Shown here: positions 25,703 through 35,970 of the stretch, piece by piece
How the letters are laid out: each line of letters opens with the position of its first letter
Numbering within the stretch: position 1 is the first letter of the stretch
Assembly (NCBI RefSeq): GCF_013294115.1
Contig: NZ_JABSNP010000002.1
Span: 248,001 to 312,000, forward strand
Direction of reading: 5' to 3'
Origin: Hymenobacter caeli
Lineage (GTDB): Bacteria > Bacteroidota > Bacteroidia > Cytophagales > Hymenobacteraceae
Length of the DNA: 64,000 bases
The notes under the pieces: model-generated
Seen by the model: the letters and a program-made list of their open reading frames with translations, nothing else
What the model was told of the DNA's origin: nothing
The model's database searches: none
Program-made: the position numbers and the translations under genes

Positions 25703-26830
25703 TTAAGCTGCTACCGGCTCCAATACTTCGGCTACGTCCACCAGGGGCAGGCCCCAGGCGTCGGCTACGCCTTTGTACACCACTTCGCCGTGCACCACGT
25801 TCAGGCCGAGGCGCAGGGCGGCGTCCTGGCGGCAGGCGGCCTGCCAGCCCAGGTTGGCCAGCTTCACGGCGTAGGGCAGCGTGGCGTTGGTGAGGGCCAG
25901 GGTGGAGGTGTAGGGCACCGCGCCGGGCATGTTGGCCACGCAGTAGTGCACCACGTCGTCGATGATGAAGGTCGGGTCTTCGTGGGTGGTGGGGCGGCAG
26001 GTTTCGATGCAGCCGCCCTGGTCCACGGCCACGTCCACGACCACCGTGCCGGGGCGCATGGTCTTGAGCATGTCGCGCGTGATGAGGTGCGGGGCCTTCG
26101 CGCCCGGTATCAGCACCGCGCCCACAATCAGGTCGGTGGTTTTGATGGCTTCGCGGATGTTGTACTCGTTGGAGTACTGCGTCACCACGTTTTTGGGCAT
26201 GAAGTCGTCCAGCTCGCGCAGGCGGTTCAGGTTGATGTCCATGATGGTGACCTGGGCCCCGAGGCCCGCGGCTACCTTGGCGGCCTGCGTGCCCACGATG
26301 CCCGCGCCGAGCACCAGCACGTGCGCCGGCTTCACGCCGGGCACGCCGCCGAGCAGGATGCCGCGGCCTTTCAGGGGTTTCTCCAGGTACTTGGCGCCTT
26401 CCTGGGGGGCCATGCGGCCGGCCACTTCACTCATCGGGATGAGCAGGGGCAGGGCCCGGTTGGGCAGCTCCACCGTTTCATACGCCAGGCAGATGGCCTT
26501 GCGCGCTATCATGGCATGGGTCAAATCCTCGCCACTGGCGAAGTGGAAGTAGGTGAACAGCAGCTGATTTTCCTTGATGAGGGGGTACTCCTCGGCAATC
26601 GGCTCCTTCACCTTCACAATCATCTCGGCCTGCCCGTACACGTCGGCGATGGTGGACAGCAACTGCGCGCCCGCCTGCTCGTACTCGGCGTCGTCGAAGC
26701 CGCTGCCGCTGCCGGCCCCGGCCTGCACCAGCAGCGAGTGGCCGTGCTTGCGCAGTTCGGCCACGCCGGCGGGCGTGAGGCCCACGCGGTTTTCGTTGTT
26801 TTTAATTTCCTTGGGAACGCCGATAATCAT
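25703..26830 (-). CDS. ald: Alanine dehydrogenase
   Basis: Interconverts L-alanine and pyruvate plus ammonia with NAD. 375 residues from the ATG at 26830 ('MIIGVPKEIKNNENRVGLTPAGV'). The pyruvate-binding Lys is in 'MIVKVKEP' and the catalytic His in 'LFTYFHFA'. The nucleotide motif is 'VLGAGIVGTQAAKVAAGLGA'. The block 'DVAVDQGGCIETCRPTTHEDPTF' is highly typical. A longer open frame upstream overlaps the VOC gene and passes through the promoter, so it is rejected. A good promoter word (TATCTTTG) lies about 50 bases upstream. Confidence 0.95.
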   Translation of the reverse strand: MIIGVPKEIKNNENRVGLTPAGVAELRKHGHSLLVQAGAGSGSGFDDAEYEQAGAQLLSTIADVYGQAEMIVKVKEPIAEEYPLIKENQLLFTYFHFASGEDLTHAMIARKAICLAYETVELPNRALPLLIPMSEVAGRMAPQEGAKYLEKPLKGRGILLGGVPGVKPAHVLVLGAGIVGTQAAKVAAGLGAQVTIMDINLNRLRELDDFMPKNVVTQYSNEYNIREAIKTTDLIVGAVLIPGAKAPHLITRDMLKTMRPGTVVVDVAVDQGGCIETCRPTTHEDPTFIIDDVVHYCVANMPGAVPYTSTLALTNATLPYAVKLANLGWQAACRQDAALRLGLNVVHGEVVYKGVADAWGLPLVDVAEVLEPVAA

Positions 26831-26880
26831 AACGATGCAGGGTAGGAGTGGAGGAGTCGGGAGCGCGCCGAAACGCGGCG

Positions 26881-26888
26881 CAAAGATA
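26881..26888 (-). promoter_or_regulatory. -7 element for ald
   Basis: TATCTTTG on the minus strand. A TTTTG at 26913-26917 lies 24 bases further upstream and may be the -33 box. Confidence 0.6.
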
Positions 26889-26922
26889 GGGCCCCAACGG
26901 CCCGGGCGGGGCCAAAAGTTCG

Positions 26923-27432
26923 CTACCCGGCCGCCTGGCCGTCGGCCACCAGGGCCGGCAGGTCGAGCGGGTGGGTGTACATGGCCACGCCGCCGGCCGC
27001 GTCGCGGGGCCACGCGGCGCGGGGCCGGTCCCAGTACAGCTCCAGGCCGTTGCCGTCGGGGTCGTTGAGGTACACGGCTTCCGACACGCCGTGGTCGGCC
27101 GCGCCCGTGAGCGGGTAGCCGGCCGCCACCAGCCGGCCCACCACGCGGCCCAGATCGGCGCGGGTGGGGTAGAGCAAGGCAGCGTGGTAGAGGCCCGCGC
27201 CCTGGGTGCGCGCCGGGGCCCCGCCTAGGCTGTTCCAGGTGTTCAGGCCGATGTGGTGGTGGTAGCCCCCGGCCCCCAGAAAAGCGGCCTGCTCGCCGTA
27301 GCGCAGCTGCAACTCGAAGCCCAGCAAGTCCCGATAAAAAGCAATGGAGCGTTCCAGGTCCGTGACTTGCAAGTGCACGTGGCCCACCCGGGCCCCGGCG
27401 GGTGCGGTGTAAGCGGGGAGGGCGTCGGGCAT
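26923..27432 (-). CDS. VOC family protein (glyoxalase/ring-cleavage dioxygenase fold)
   Basis: 169 residues with the beta-alpha-beta-beta-beta vicinal oxygen chelate fold. 'RVGHVHLQVTDLERSIAFYRDLLGFEL' has the first metal His, 'YHHHIGLNTW' has one or two more, and the C-terminal 'VYLNDPDGNGLELYWDRP' has the Glu ligand. The sequence is close to the N-terminal half of CatE-type catechol dioxygenases, but the protein ends after one such module. Substrate unknown. It is upstream of ald on the same strand, with a separate promoter between them. Confidence 0.85.
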   Translation of the reverse strand: MPDALPAYTAPAGARVGHVHLQVTDLERSIAFYRDLLGFELQLRYGEQAAFLGAGGYHHHIGLNTWNSLGGAPARTQGAGLYHAALLYPTRADLGRVVGRLVAAGYPLTGAADHGVSEAVYLNDPDGNGLELYWDRPRAAWPRDAAGGVAMYTHPLDLPALVADGQAAG

Positions 27433-27445
27433 AGTTTAGGGAATT

Positions 27446-27482
27446 AAAAAAATGGGCCCCCAGGCAACGCCTGGGGGCCCCG
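27446..27482. terminator. Terminator hairpin after the YghZ-like gene
   Basis: A perfect 12-bp stem GGGCCCCCAGGC / GCCTGGGGGCCC with loop AAC. A run of seven A on the plus strand gives the T-run for the minus-strand gene that ends at 27494. Confidence 0.85.
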
Positions 27483-27493
27483 ATGAAGCCGGT

Positions 27494-28510
27494 TTAGGCC
27501 GTGGCCTTTTCTGCCGGCTTCTGCAAAATGTGCTCAATCTGGTCCAGCTCGTCGGGGCTGAACGCCAGGTGCTTGAGGCAGTCCAGGGAGTCGGCCAGCT
27601 GCTCGGGGCGGCTGGCCCCCACGAGTACCGACGTCACCCGGTCGTCTTTCAGCAGCCACGACAGCGCCATCTGGGCCAGGCTCTGGCCGCGGGCCTGGGC
27701 TATTTCGTTCAGGCTTTGCAGCTGGGCCACCAGGGCGGGCGTCACCTGGTCGGGCCGCAGCGAATCGCCGTCCCGCGCGGCCCGCGAGCCGTCGGGAATG
27801 CCCTTGAGGTACTTGCCCGACAGCAGGCCCTGGGCCAGGGGCGAGAACGGGATGCAGCCCACGCCTTCCTCGGCCAGCACTTCGAGCAGGCCGGCCTCGG
27901 GGTCGCGCACCAGCATCGAGTACTTGGGCTGGTGGATGAGGCAGGGCGTGCCCATTTCGCGCAGCAGCCGGATGGCCGCCTGGGCCAGCGCCGGCGGGTA
28001 GTTGCTCAGGCCCACGTACAGGGCCTTGCCCTGGCGCACGGCGTGGGCCAGGGCCCCCATGCTTTCTTCCAGGGGCGTGTCGGGGTCGGGCCGGTGGTGG
28101 TAGAAGATGTCCACGTACTCCAGGCCCATGCGCTTGAGGCTCTGGTCGAGGCTGGCCAGCAGGTACTTGCGCGAGCCCCACTCGCCGTAGGGCCCGTCCC
28201 ACATGCCGTAGCCGGCCTTGGTGGAAATAATCAGCTCGTCGCGGTACGGCGCGAAGTCCTGCTGCATGATTTTGCCAAAGTTCAGCTCGGCCGAGCCGGG
28301 GGGCGGGCCGTAGTTGTTGGCCAGGTCGAAGTGCGTCACGCCGCGGTCGAAGGCCAGGCGCAGGGTGGCGCGGCCGGTGGCCAGCAGGTCCACGTCGCCG
28401 AAATTTTGCCAGAGGCCCAGCGAGAGCGCCGGCAGCTTCAGGCCGCTTTTGCCGCAGCGGCGGTAAGGGATGGCCTGGTAGCGGTCCTCGGCAGGAAGGT
28501 AATTCGTCAT
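27494..28510 (-). CDS. yghZ: Aldo/keto reductase, L-glyceraldehyde 3-phosphate reductase type
   Basis: 338 residues that follow E. coli YghZ closely from the first line: 'PAEDRYQAIPYRRCGKSGLKLPALSLGLWQNFGDV', then 'THFDLANNYGPPPGSAELNFG' with the catalytic Asp and Tyr, 'LIISTKAGYGMWDGPYG', and 'YVDIFYHHRPDPDTPLEE'. YghZ reduces L-glyceraldehyde 3-phosphate and other aldehydes with NADPH, a detoxifying role. It belongs to the AKR14 / KCAB group. It is monocistronic, with a terminator downstream and the family A palindrome about 75 bp upstream. Confidence 0.93.
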   Translation of the reverse strand: MTNYLPAEDRYQAIPYRRCGKSGLKLPALSLGLWQNFGDVDLLATGRATLRLAFDRGVTHFDLANNYGPPPGSAELNFGKIMQQDFAPYRDELIISTKAGYGMWDGPYGEWGSRKYLLASLDQSLKRMGLEYVDIFYHHRPDPDTPLEESMGALAHAVRQGKALYVGLSNYPPALAQAAIRLLREMGTPCLIHQPKYSMLVRDPEAGLLEVLAEEGVGCIPFSPLAQGLLSGKYLKGIPDGSRAARDGDSLRPDQVTPALVAQLQSLNEIAQARGQSLAQMALSWLLKDDRVTSVLVGASRPEQLADSLDCLKHLAFSPDELDQIEHILQKPAEKATA

Positions 28511-28584
28511 GAAAAAAGGAAAGGATTGGGTGGTTCGTTGCGCGTTGTCAGGTGTTAGTCAATTAGCCGATTGATATAAAGGCT

Positions 28585-28672
28585 GTCGTGCTGAACGCAG
28601 TGAAGCATCTCTCCCGCTGACTAGTCCTAGGCTACTGCCGCGGGAGAGATGCTTCACTGCGTTCAGCACGAC
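28585..28672. repeat. Dispersed palindrome family A, copy 2 (perfect)
   Basis: Arms of 33 bases at 28585-28617 and 28640-28672 are exact inverted copies (GTCGTGCTGAACGCAGTGAA and onward to CTCTCCCGC) with a 22-base loop. Compared with copy 3, each changed base is changed in both arms. Confidence 0.92.
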
Positions 28673-28697
28673 CGTTTTAACTGACTCAAGCAGCATT

Positions 28698-29474
28698 TTA
28701 TTTAAACGGCACAGCGGTGCCGCTCTCTTTTACGAGGCTTTCGGGGGCCAGGGTGCGCACCACGGTGGCCCGCAGCGTGAGCTTGGCGTCGCCGGTGGCG
28801 GTCACGTCGTTGGAGTGCAGGACCACGGCGTCGGCCGCGGCCCCGAGCTGGCGCGGGGCGTACACGAGGTCTACGGCGGCGCTTTGGCCGGGGGCGATGG
28901 GGGCGGGCGGCGTTTTGTAGCCCACGCAGTAGCAGGCGCTGGTGAGGGCCCCGAGCACGAGCGGGCTCTTGCCGGCGTTGCGCACCACGAAGTGGGCCGT
29001 GAGCTGCTGCCCGGCTTCGAGGCGGCCGAAGTCGTGGTCGGGCTTATCGAGCACCAGGCGCGGCGAGCGGGCCAGGTCGGCGGGGGTCAGGGTTTTTTTC
29101 TGCTCCTCCTTCGTCAGCACCGTGCCCTTGATGGTGAGCACCTGGCTGCCGATGGCGGCGTTGCTGCTCACGGTCACGGTTTTGCTGAACACGCCGGGCC
29201 GGCCGGCGCTGCTGTACACGGCCCGTACCACGCCCGACTTGCCGGGCAGCACGGGCGTTTTGGTCCAGTCGGGGGTGGTGCAGCCGCAGCTGGCCTGCAC
29301 GTTGGCGATGACCACCGGCTGGTTGCCCGTGTTCTTGAAGCGGAACTCGTGGGCCGCCTGGGTGCCCTCGGGCACGGAGCCGAAGTCGTGCAGCTCCTGC
29401 TCGAAGGTGAGCACGCCCTGGGCCCGGGCCCCGAGGGCGCCGGCCAACAAAGCGAGGGCGAAAAGGTATCTCAT
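28698..29474 (-). CDS. DUF1573 domain secreted protein
   Basis: 258 residues from the ATG at 29474, with a signal peptide ending in 'ALGARAQG'. Two Ig-like DUF1573 modules follow. The first has 'FEQELHDFGSVPEGTQAAHEFRFKNTGNQPVVIANVQASCGCTTPDWTKTPVLPG', with the standard 'SCGCT' turn. The second has 'HDFGRLEAGQQLTAHFVVRNAGKSPLVLG' and a Cys pair in 'ACYCVGY'. The fold is ASPM/SPD-2/Hydin-like and is common in exported Bacteroidota proteins. The role is unknown. It diverges from the E1 fusion gene, with promoter words for both genes 42 bp apart. Confidence 0.88.
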   Translation of the reverse strand: MRYLFALALLAGALGARAQGVLTFEQELHDFGSVPEGTQAAHEFRFKNTGNQPVVIANVQASCGCTTPDWTKTPVLPGKSGVVRAVYSSAGRPGVFSKTVTVSSNAAIGSQVLTIKGTVLTKEEQKKTLTPADLARSPRLVLDKPDHDFGRLEAGQQLTAHFVVRNAGKSPLVLGALTSACYCVGYKTPPAPIAPGQSAAVDLVYAPRQLGAAADAVVLHSNDVTATGDAKLTLRATVVRTLAPESLVKESGTAVPFK

Positions 29475-29538
29475 GGCGAGTTGCGGCTGGGTGAGCCCCC
29501 GGCCGGGCACGACGAAACGCCCCCGCCGGTGGTTACGG

Positions 29539-29546
29539 CAAATATA
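29539..29546 (-). promoter_or_regulatory. -7 element for the DUF1573 gene
   Basis: TATATTTG on the minus strand, about 65 bases upstream of the start. Confidence 0.5.
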
Positions 29547-29587
29547 CACCGGCCCCCGGCCCGGCGGGCCGCCCGCGCCCGGCGCTG

Positions 29588-29595
29588 TATTTTTG
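29588..29595 (+). promoter_or_regulatory. -7 element for the E1 fusion gene
   Basis: TATTTTTG lies 62 bases before the ATG at 29658. Confidence 0.5.
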
Positions 29596-29657
29596 CCGCG
29601 GCCCCGGCCATTCCGTCCTTCCGCATCCCACCCACGTCAGCTATAAATATTCTGCCC

Positions 29658-32078
29658 ATGCCCACCGCCGAACTCACCGCCCCGGCCCCCGTGGCCGCCC
29701 TGGCCCCGGCCGATTTCTTGCACGACTACCGCCTGGGCTGGGAAAGCCGGCACGCTTCGCTGGCCGGCCGCAAGGAGGTGTTCATGGGCAAGGCCAAGTT
29801 TGGCATCTTCGGCGACGGCAAGGAGCTGCCCCAGCTGGCCCTGGCCCGGGTGTTCCGAAACGGTGATTTCCGGGCCGGCTACTACCGCGACCAGACCTTT
29901 ATGGTGGCCATCGGCGAGCTGACCTGGCAGCAGTACTTCGCCCAGCTCTACGCCAACCCCGACGTGGAGGCCGAGCCCTCCACCGCCGGCCGCGCCATGA
30001 ACGGCCATTTCGGCACCCGCCTGCTCGACGACGACGGCCACTTTAAGCCCCAGACTTCGACCAAAAACTCGTCGGCCGACATTTCGCCCACCGCCGCCCA
30101 GATGCCGCGCCTCGTGGGCCTGGCCTACGCCAGCAAGCTCTACCGCCAAAACCCCGAGCTGCACCAATTTGAGGACTTTTCGGTGAACGGCAACGAGGTG
30201 GCGTTCGGCACCATCGGCAACGCCAGCACCTCGGAGGGCATGTTTTTTGAGGCCCTGAACGCGGCCGGCGTGCTCCAGATTCCGCTGCTGGTGAGCGTGT
30301 GGGACGACCACTACGGCATCTCGGTGCCGGCCGAGTACCAGACCACCAAGCAGAGCATTTCGGCCATCATGGCCGGCTTGCAGCGCGAGGGCGAAGGCCA
30401 GTCCGGCCTCGAGCTGTTCGTGGCGAAGGGCTGGGATTACCTGGCCCTGGTAGACGCCTACCAGCGGGCCGCCGCCGTGTGCCGGGCCCAGCACGTGCCG
30501 GTGCTCTTCCACGTCACCGAACTCACGCAGCCCCAGGGCCACAGCACCAGCGGCTCGCACGAACGCTACAAGTCGAAAGACCGCCTGCACTGGGAGGAGC
30601 AGCACGACTGCCTGCTGAAGATGCGCGAGTGGCTGCTGGCCGAGGGCCACGCCAGCGCCGACGAGCTGGACGCCCTCGAAAAAGAGGCCGCCGCCACCAT
30701 TAAGCAGGCCCGCACCACCGCCTGGGCCGCGTTCATGGACCCCATCCGGGCCGAGCGCGACGCCACCGTGGCCCTGCTCGACCGCCTGGTGAAGGCCACC
30801 GGCACCGAGCACGCCCTGGCCGAAACCGTGCAGCAGCTGCGCACCAACCCCGCGCCCATCCGCGCCGACAGCGTGCGCACCCTGCGCCGGGCCCTGCGCC
30901 AGGTGCGCGGCCTGGGCCGCCACCCCGGCCGCCGCGCCGTGCAGCAGTACCTGGAGCAATTGCAGGCCGAAAACGCCGACCGCTACAACGCCAACCTTTT
31001 CAGCCAGAGCGAAGAAGCCGTGGGCAACATCGACGAGGTGCCCGTGGCCTACGCCGACAAGTCGCCGCTCGTGGACGGCCGCGAGGTGCTGCAAGCCTGC
31101 TTCACGGCCAACTTCCGGCGCGACCCGCGCATCTTCGCCATCGGCGAGGACGTGGGCCAGATTGGCGACGTGAACCAGGCCTTTGCCGGCTTGCAGGAGC
31201 AGTTCGGCGAGCTGCGCGTGACAGACACCGGCATCCGCGAGTGCACCATTATTGGCCAGGGCATCGGGGCGGCGCTGCGCGGGCTGCGGCCCATCACCGA
31301 GATTCAGTACCTGGATTATTTGCTGTACGCGGTGCAGATTCTGAGCGACGACCTGGCCTGCCTCCAGTACCGTACCAAGGGTGGGCAGAAAGCCCCGCTC
31401 ATCGTGCGCACCCGGGGCCACCGCCTGGAGGGCATCTGGCACTCGGGCTCGCCGATGGGCCTGCTGCTGAGCACGCTGCGCGGCATCCACGTGTGCGTGC
31501 CCCGCGACATGACCCAGGCCGCCGGTTTTTATAACACGCTGCTGCGCAGCGACGAGCCCGCTGTGGTGGTGGAGTGCCTCAACGGCTACCGCCTCAAGGA
31601 AAAGCTGCCCGCCAATGTGGGCGAGTTCACGCTGCCCCTGGGCCGCCCCGAGGTGCTGCGCGAGGGCACCGACGTCACCCTCGTCACCTACGGCTCGATG
31701 TGCCGCATCGTGCTGGAAGCCGCCAAGCAGCTGGCAGAAGTCGGCATTTCGGCCGAAGTGGTGGACGTGCAAACGCTGCTGCCCTTCGATACCCAGCACC
31801 TCATCGCCGACAGCCTGCGCAAAACCGGCCGGGTGCTGTTCGCCGACGAGGACGTGCCCGGCGGGGCCTCGGCCTTCATGATGCAGCACGTGCTCGACGA
31901 GCAGGACGGCTACCAGCTGCTCGACGCCGCCCCGCGCTGCCTCTCCGCCCAGGCCCACCGCCCGGCCTACAGCTCCGACGGCGACTACTTCAGCAAGCCC
32001 AGTGTGGAAGACGTGTTCGACGCTGCCTATGCCTTACTCAGCGAGTCCGACCCCGAGCAGTTCCCGGACATTTATTGA
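29658..32078 (+). CDS. Fused alpha-beta E1 component of a 2-oxoacid dehydrogenase
   Basis: An 806-residue thiamine-diphosphate enzyme that decarboxylates a 2-oxoacid, probably branched-chain, and acylates the lipoyl domain of an E2 partner. The alpha half covers about residues 1-400 and the beta half about 445-800 ('GREVLQACFTANFRRDPRIFAIGEDVGQIGDVNQAF', 'TDTGIRECTIIGQGIGAAL', 'DLACLQYRTKGGQ'). The two are normally separate subunits, or fused in Bacteroidota. In the alpha half the ThDP loop is 'GTIGNASTSEGMFFEALNAA', so the usual GDG is replaced around Gly-Asn-Ala. No E2 or E3 gene is adjacent. Start chosen at the first ATG before the conserved region. Branched-chain specificity is an inference from family membership. 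Confidence 0.9.
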   Translation: MPTAELTAPAPVAALAPADFLHDYRLGWESRHASLAGRKEVFMGKAKFGIFGDGKELPQLALARVFRNGDFRAGYYRDQTFMVAIGELTWQQYFAQLYANPDVEAEPSTAGRAMNGHFGTRLLDDDGHFKPQTSTKNSSADISPTAAQMPRLVGLAYASKLYRQNPELHQFEDFSVNGNEVAFGTIGNASTSEGMFFEALNAAGVLQIPLLVSVWDDHYGISVPAEYQTTKQSISAIMAGLQREGEGQSGLELFVAKGWDYLALVDAYQRAAAVCRAQHVPVLFHVTELTQPQGHSTSGSHERYKSKDRLHWEEQHDCLLKMREWLLAEGHASADELDALEKEAAATIKQARTTAWAAFMDPIRAERDATVALLDRLVKATGTEHALAETVQQLRTNPAPIRADSVRTLRRALRQVRGLGRHPGRRAVQQYLEQLQAENADRYNANLFSQSEEAVGNIDEVPVAYADKSPLVDGREVLQACFTANFRRDPRIFAIGEDVGQIGDVNQAFAGLQEQFGELRVTDTGIRECTIIGQGIGAALRGLRPITEIQYLDYLLYAVQILSDDLACLQYRTKGGQKAPLIVRTRGHRLEGIWHSGSPMGLLLSTLRGIHVCVPRDMTQAAGFYNTLLRSDEPAVVVECLNGYRLKEKLPANVGEFTLPLGRPEVLREGTDVTLVTYGSMCRIVLEAAKQLAEVGISAEVVDVQTLLPFDTQHLIADSLRKTGRVLFADEDVPGGASAFMMQHVLDEQDGYQLLDAAPRCLSAQAHRPAYSSDGDYFSKPSVEDVFDAAYALLSESDPEQFPDIY

Positions 32079-32099
32079 GTGGGCGAATGAGGCGTTGTG

Positions 32100-32205
32100 T
32101 CCGTCGCGGCGTAGGGTGCGGGGCTGCCCCCGCCCGTCGTTGAACGGAATCGTTGAAATGGTGCGAACGGCGGGCGGGGGCAAGCCCCGCACCCTACCGC
32201 GTTTT
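32100..32205. repeat. Inverted repeat, family D
   Basis: The left arm at about 32105-32140 (CGTAGGGTGCGGGGCTGCCC and onward) and right arm at about 32167-32201 (GGGGCAAGCCCCGCACCCTA) are inverted, with a short AT-richer loop. It starts about 25 bases after the E1 fusion stop. Confidence 0.8.
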
Positions 32206-32229
32206 CGCAAACCATTTTGGGATAAATGT

Positions 32230-32265
32230 AAAAATGCCGCCAGGTGGTCCCGGCAGCATTTTTTA
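32230..32265. terminator. Terminator-like hairpin
   Basis: ATGCCGCC pairs with GGCAGCAT with a mismatch, flanked by A and T runs. It lies between the convergent E1 fusion and lipoprotein genes. Confidence 0.6.
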
Positions 32266-32287
32266 TCCTGGACAACATCAAACGGAG

Positions 32288-32839
32288 TTACGGAATCGTG
32301 ATATCGTTGGTGGTCACCTGGTTGCTCTCGTGCAGGGCCCGGTCCTGGATGCTGATGACGAAGTGCACCACGTCGCCGGGGCGGAAGGGCGAGCCGAGGC
32401 CAAACGACTGGCTGTATCTGAGGTCGCCCTTCACCGGGGCCTCCTTGGTACCGTCGGCGGTGATGCGCGGAAAACGCCCGTTGTACTCGCCGGGTGCGGA
32501 GGTGAAGCGGGGCTGAAAGTTGCCTTGGGCATCCTTCACGTAGGGTTGCAGGAAGTAGTTGAAGTAGTTGCGGTTGGTGCCGTTCATGTAATCGTAGACG
32601 CCGGTGTTATCGGTCGTCGACAGGCCCAGGTCGCCGGTGCCGTCCTGGTACGAAACGGTGAGCACCAGCGAGTCGCGCGTGCCCAGGTTGCCGGTCAGGC
32701 GTTGCTGGAAGCTGACCCGCGCGTTGTCGATGCTGGGCGTGTCGGAATAGTCGGGCGGGTTGAGGCAGCCGCTGAGGGCCCCGCCCACGATGGCCAACAG
32801 GCCCGCCCAGCGGAGCGACGAGTAGAAGAGGGTGCGCAT
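32288..32839 (-). CDS. Lipoprotein of unknown function
   Basis: 183 residues from the ATG at 32839, with a lipoprotein signal ('GGALSGC', Cys near residue 25). The mature part is beta-rich: 'SLVLTVSYQDGTGDLGL' resembles the acidic 'D-G-x-G-D-L-G' turn often seen in Bacteroidota surface lipoproteins. It ends with strands ('VVHFVISIQDRALHESNQVTTNDITIP'). No enzymatic motif was found. The ATG at 32914 further upstream would destroy the signal peptide and is rejected. Probably outer-membrane anchored. Function unknown. Confidence 0.75.
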   Translation of the reverse strand: MRTLFYSSLRWAGLLAIVGGALSGCLNPPDYSDTPSIDNARVSFQQRLTGNLGTRDSLVLTVSYQDGTGDLGLSTTDNTGVYDYMNGTNRNYFNYFLQPYVKDAQGNFQPRFTSAPGEYNGRFPRITADGTKEAPVKGDLRYSQSFGLGSPFRPGDVVHFVISIQDRALHESNQVTTNDITIP

Positions 32840-32962
32840 ACAAGCTAAATAATTACGAGAATAAACCCGGCCCCGGATCCGCCCGAAAGCGGCCCGAATG
32901 TACGTTTTTCGCAACGAAGCCCGCCCGCTTTTGTTGTGTCCTGCTAACCCTTACGCCCGCCA

Positions 32963-33967
32963 ATGAGTTTCCGCGCCGAGTTCCTGCGCCAGCTGCCCGA
33001 AGTATCCGCCGCCACCTTCGAGGCGGCGGCCCTGGCCTTGTTTCGCCACCAGGCCGCCCACTGCCCGCCCTACGCCGCCTACCTGCGCCAGCTGGGCCGG
33101 GCCCCCGCCGCCGTGGGCACCCTGGCCGACATCCCGTTCCTGCCCATCGAGTTCTTCAAAACCCACGACGTGCGCACCGAGCCCGCCGCCTGGGGCCCCC
33201 AGGAAGAATTCCTGAGCAGCGGCACCACCCGCCAGCAGCGCAGCCGCCACCAGCTGCGCGACCCCGCGCTGTACCGCGCCAATGCCGCCCGCATCTTCGA
33301 GCAGTACTACGGGCCCCTCCTGGGCTGGACGCTGCTGGCCCTGCTGCCTTCCTACCTGGAGCAGGGGCAGTCGTCGCTGGTGGCGATGGTGGACGACTTT
33401 GCCCGGCGCTCGGGCCAGGCGCAGCCCGCGTTTTTCCTGCATGATCACGGGGCCCTGCGCCGGGCCCTGGCCGAAGCCAAGCAAGCCGCCGGCCGCCGCG
33501 TGCTGCTGCTCGGCGTGAGCTACGCCTTGCTCGACCTGGCTGCTGAGGCGGGCCCCGCGCCCGAGCTGCAAGGCCTGACGGTGCTCGAAACCGGGGGCAT
33601 GAAGGGCCGCCGCCGCGAGCTGATTCGCGAAGAGCTGCACCAGGAGCTGCAACGCGCCTTCGGGCCCGCCGGCATCCACTCCGAGTACGGCATGACGGAG
33701 CTGCTCAGCCAGGCCTACTCGCTGGGCGACGGCCGCTTCCACTGCCCGCCGCCGCTGCGCGTGCTGCTACGCGACCCCGCCGACCCGTTCGACGTATCCG
33801 AGCGGCGCGGCGACGGGGCCATCAACGTTATCGACCTGGCCAACATCGACTCGTGCGCGTTCATCGAAACCAAAGATTTGGCCCGCCAGCACCCCGACGG
33901 CTCGTTTGAGGTGCTGGGCCGGATGGACAACTCCGACGTGCGCGGCTGCAACCAGCTGGTGGCGTAG
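32963..33967 (+). CDS. LuxE/PaaK-like acyl-protein synthetase family protein
   Basis: 334 residues resembling the acyl-protein synthetase LuxE domain within the adenylate-forming superfamily. It has 'DIPFLPIEFFKTHDV', the phosphate loop 'FLSSGTTRQQRSRH' and 'LTVLETGGMKGRRREL', then 'IHSEYGMTELLSQAY', which resembles the adenylate-binding Y-G-x-T-E, and 'IDSCAFIETKDLA'. LuxE activates a fatty acid and holds it as a thioester. No luxC or luxD is nearby, so a bioluminescence role is not implied. In Bacteroidota such proteins often serve in lipid or exopolysaccharide pathways, but the substrate here is unknown. Confidence 0.82.
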   Translation: MSFRAEFLRQLPEVSAATFEAAALALFRHQAAHCPPYAAYLRQLGRAPAAVGTLADIPFLPIEFFKTHDVRTEPAAWGPQEEFLSSGTTRQQRSRHQLRDPALYRANAARIFEQYYGPLLGWTLLALLPSYLEQGQSSLVAMVDDFARRSGQAQPAFFLHDHGALRRALAEAKQAAGRRVLLLGVSYALLDLAAEAGPAPELQGLTVLETGGMKGRRRELIREELHQELQRAFGPAGIHSEYGMTELLSQAYSLGDGRFHCPPPLRVLLRDPADPFDVSERRGDGAINVIDLANIDSCAFIETKDLARQHPDGSFEVLGRMDNSDVRGCNQLVA

Positions 33968-33971
33968 AGCT

Positions 33972-34068
33972 GTAGCGCGGACTTTGTAGTCCGCGGCTCT
34001 CGCTTCGTCCTGACGGTTGCCGCCCATCGATTACCGGGCAGCAACGCGGACTACAAAGTCCACGCTAC
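33972..34068. repeat. Inverted repeat family C, copy 1
   Basis: Arms of 24 bases at 33972-33995 (GTAGCGCGGACTTTGTAGTC) and 34045-34068 differ by one base. Each arm also contains a small inner palindrome, GCGGACT..AGTCCGC. It begins 5 bases after the LuxE-like stop codon. Confidence 0.85.
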
Positions 34069-34122
34069 CGGCCAATTGGCACTGCTTTCGCCGTACCTTC
34101 GTTGTCTTAAAAACCGCCTCCT

Positions 34123-35910
<1,788 letters not shown>

Positions 35911-35911
35911 G

Positions 35912-35953
35912 CACGAAAAGGCCGGCTCCCGCGAGGAAGCCGGCCTTTTCGTG
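35912..35953. terminator. Bidirectional terminator
   Basis: A long stem, CACGAAAAGGCCGGCT / AGCCGGCCTTTTCGTG, with a 10-base loop. It lies just after the lepA stop and before the convergent DUF5684 stop. Confidence 0.85.
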
Positions 35954-35970
35954 GCGGCGGCAAGCGGCGG

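Noticed and set aside
28573..28680. CRISPR array or phage attachment site at the repeated sequences
   Set aside because: The copies are single inverted repeats at distant loci with no regular spacers, and no cas, integrase or phage genes are in the window.
32963..33967. Bioluminescence locus
   Set aside because: LuxE-like features alone are not enough. No luxA, luxB, luxC or luxD is present.
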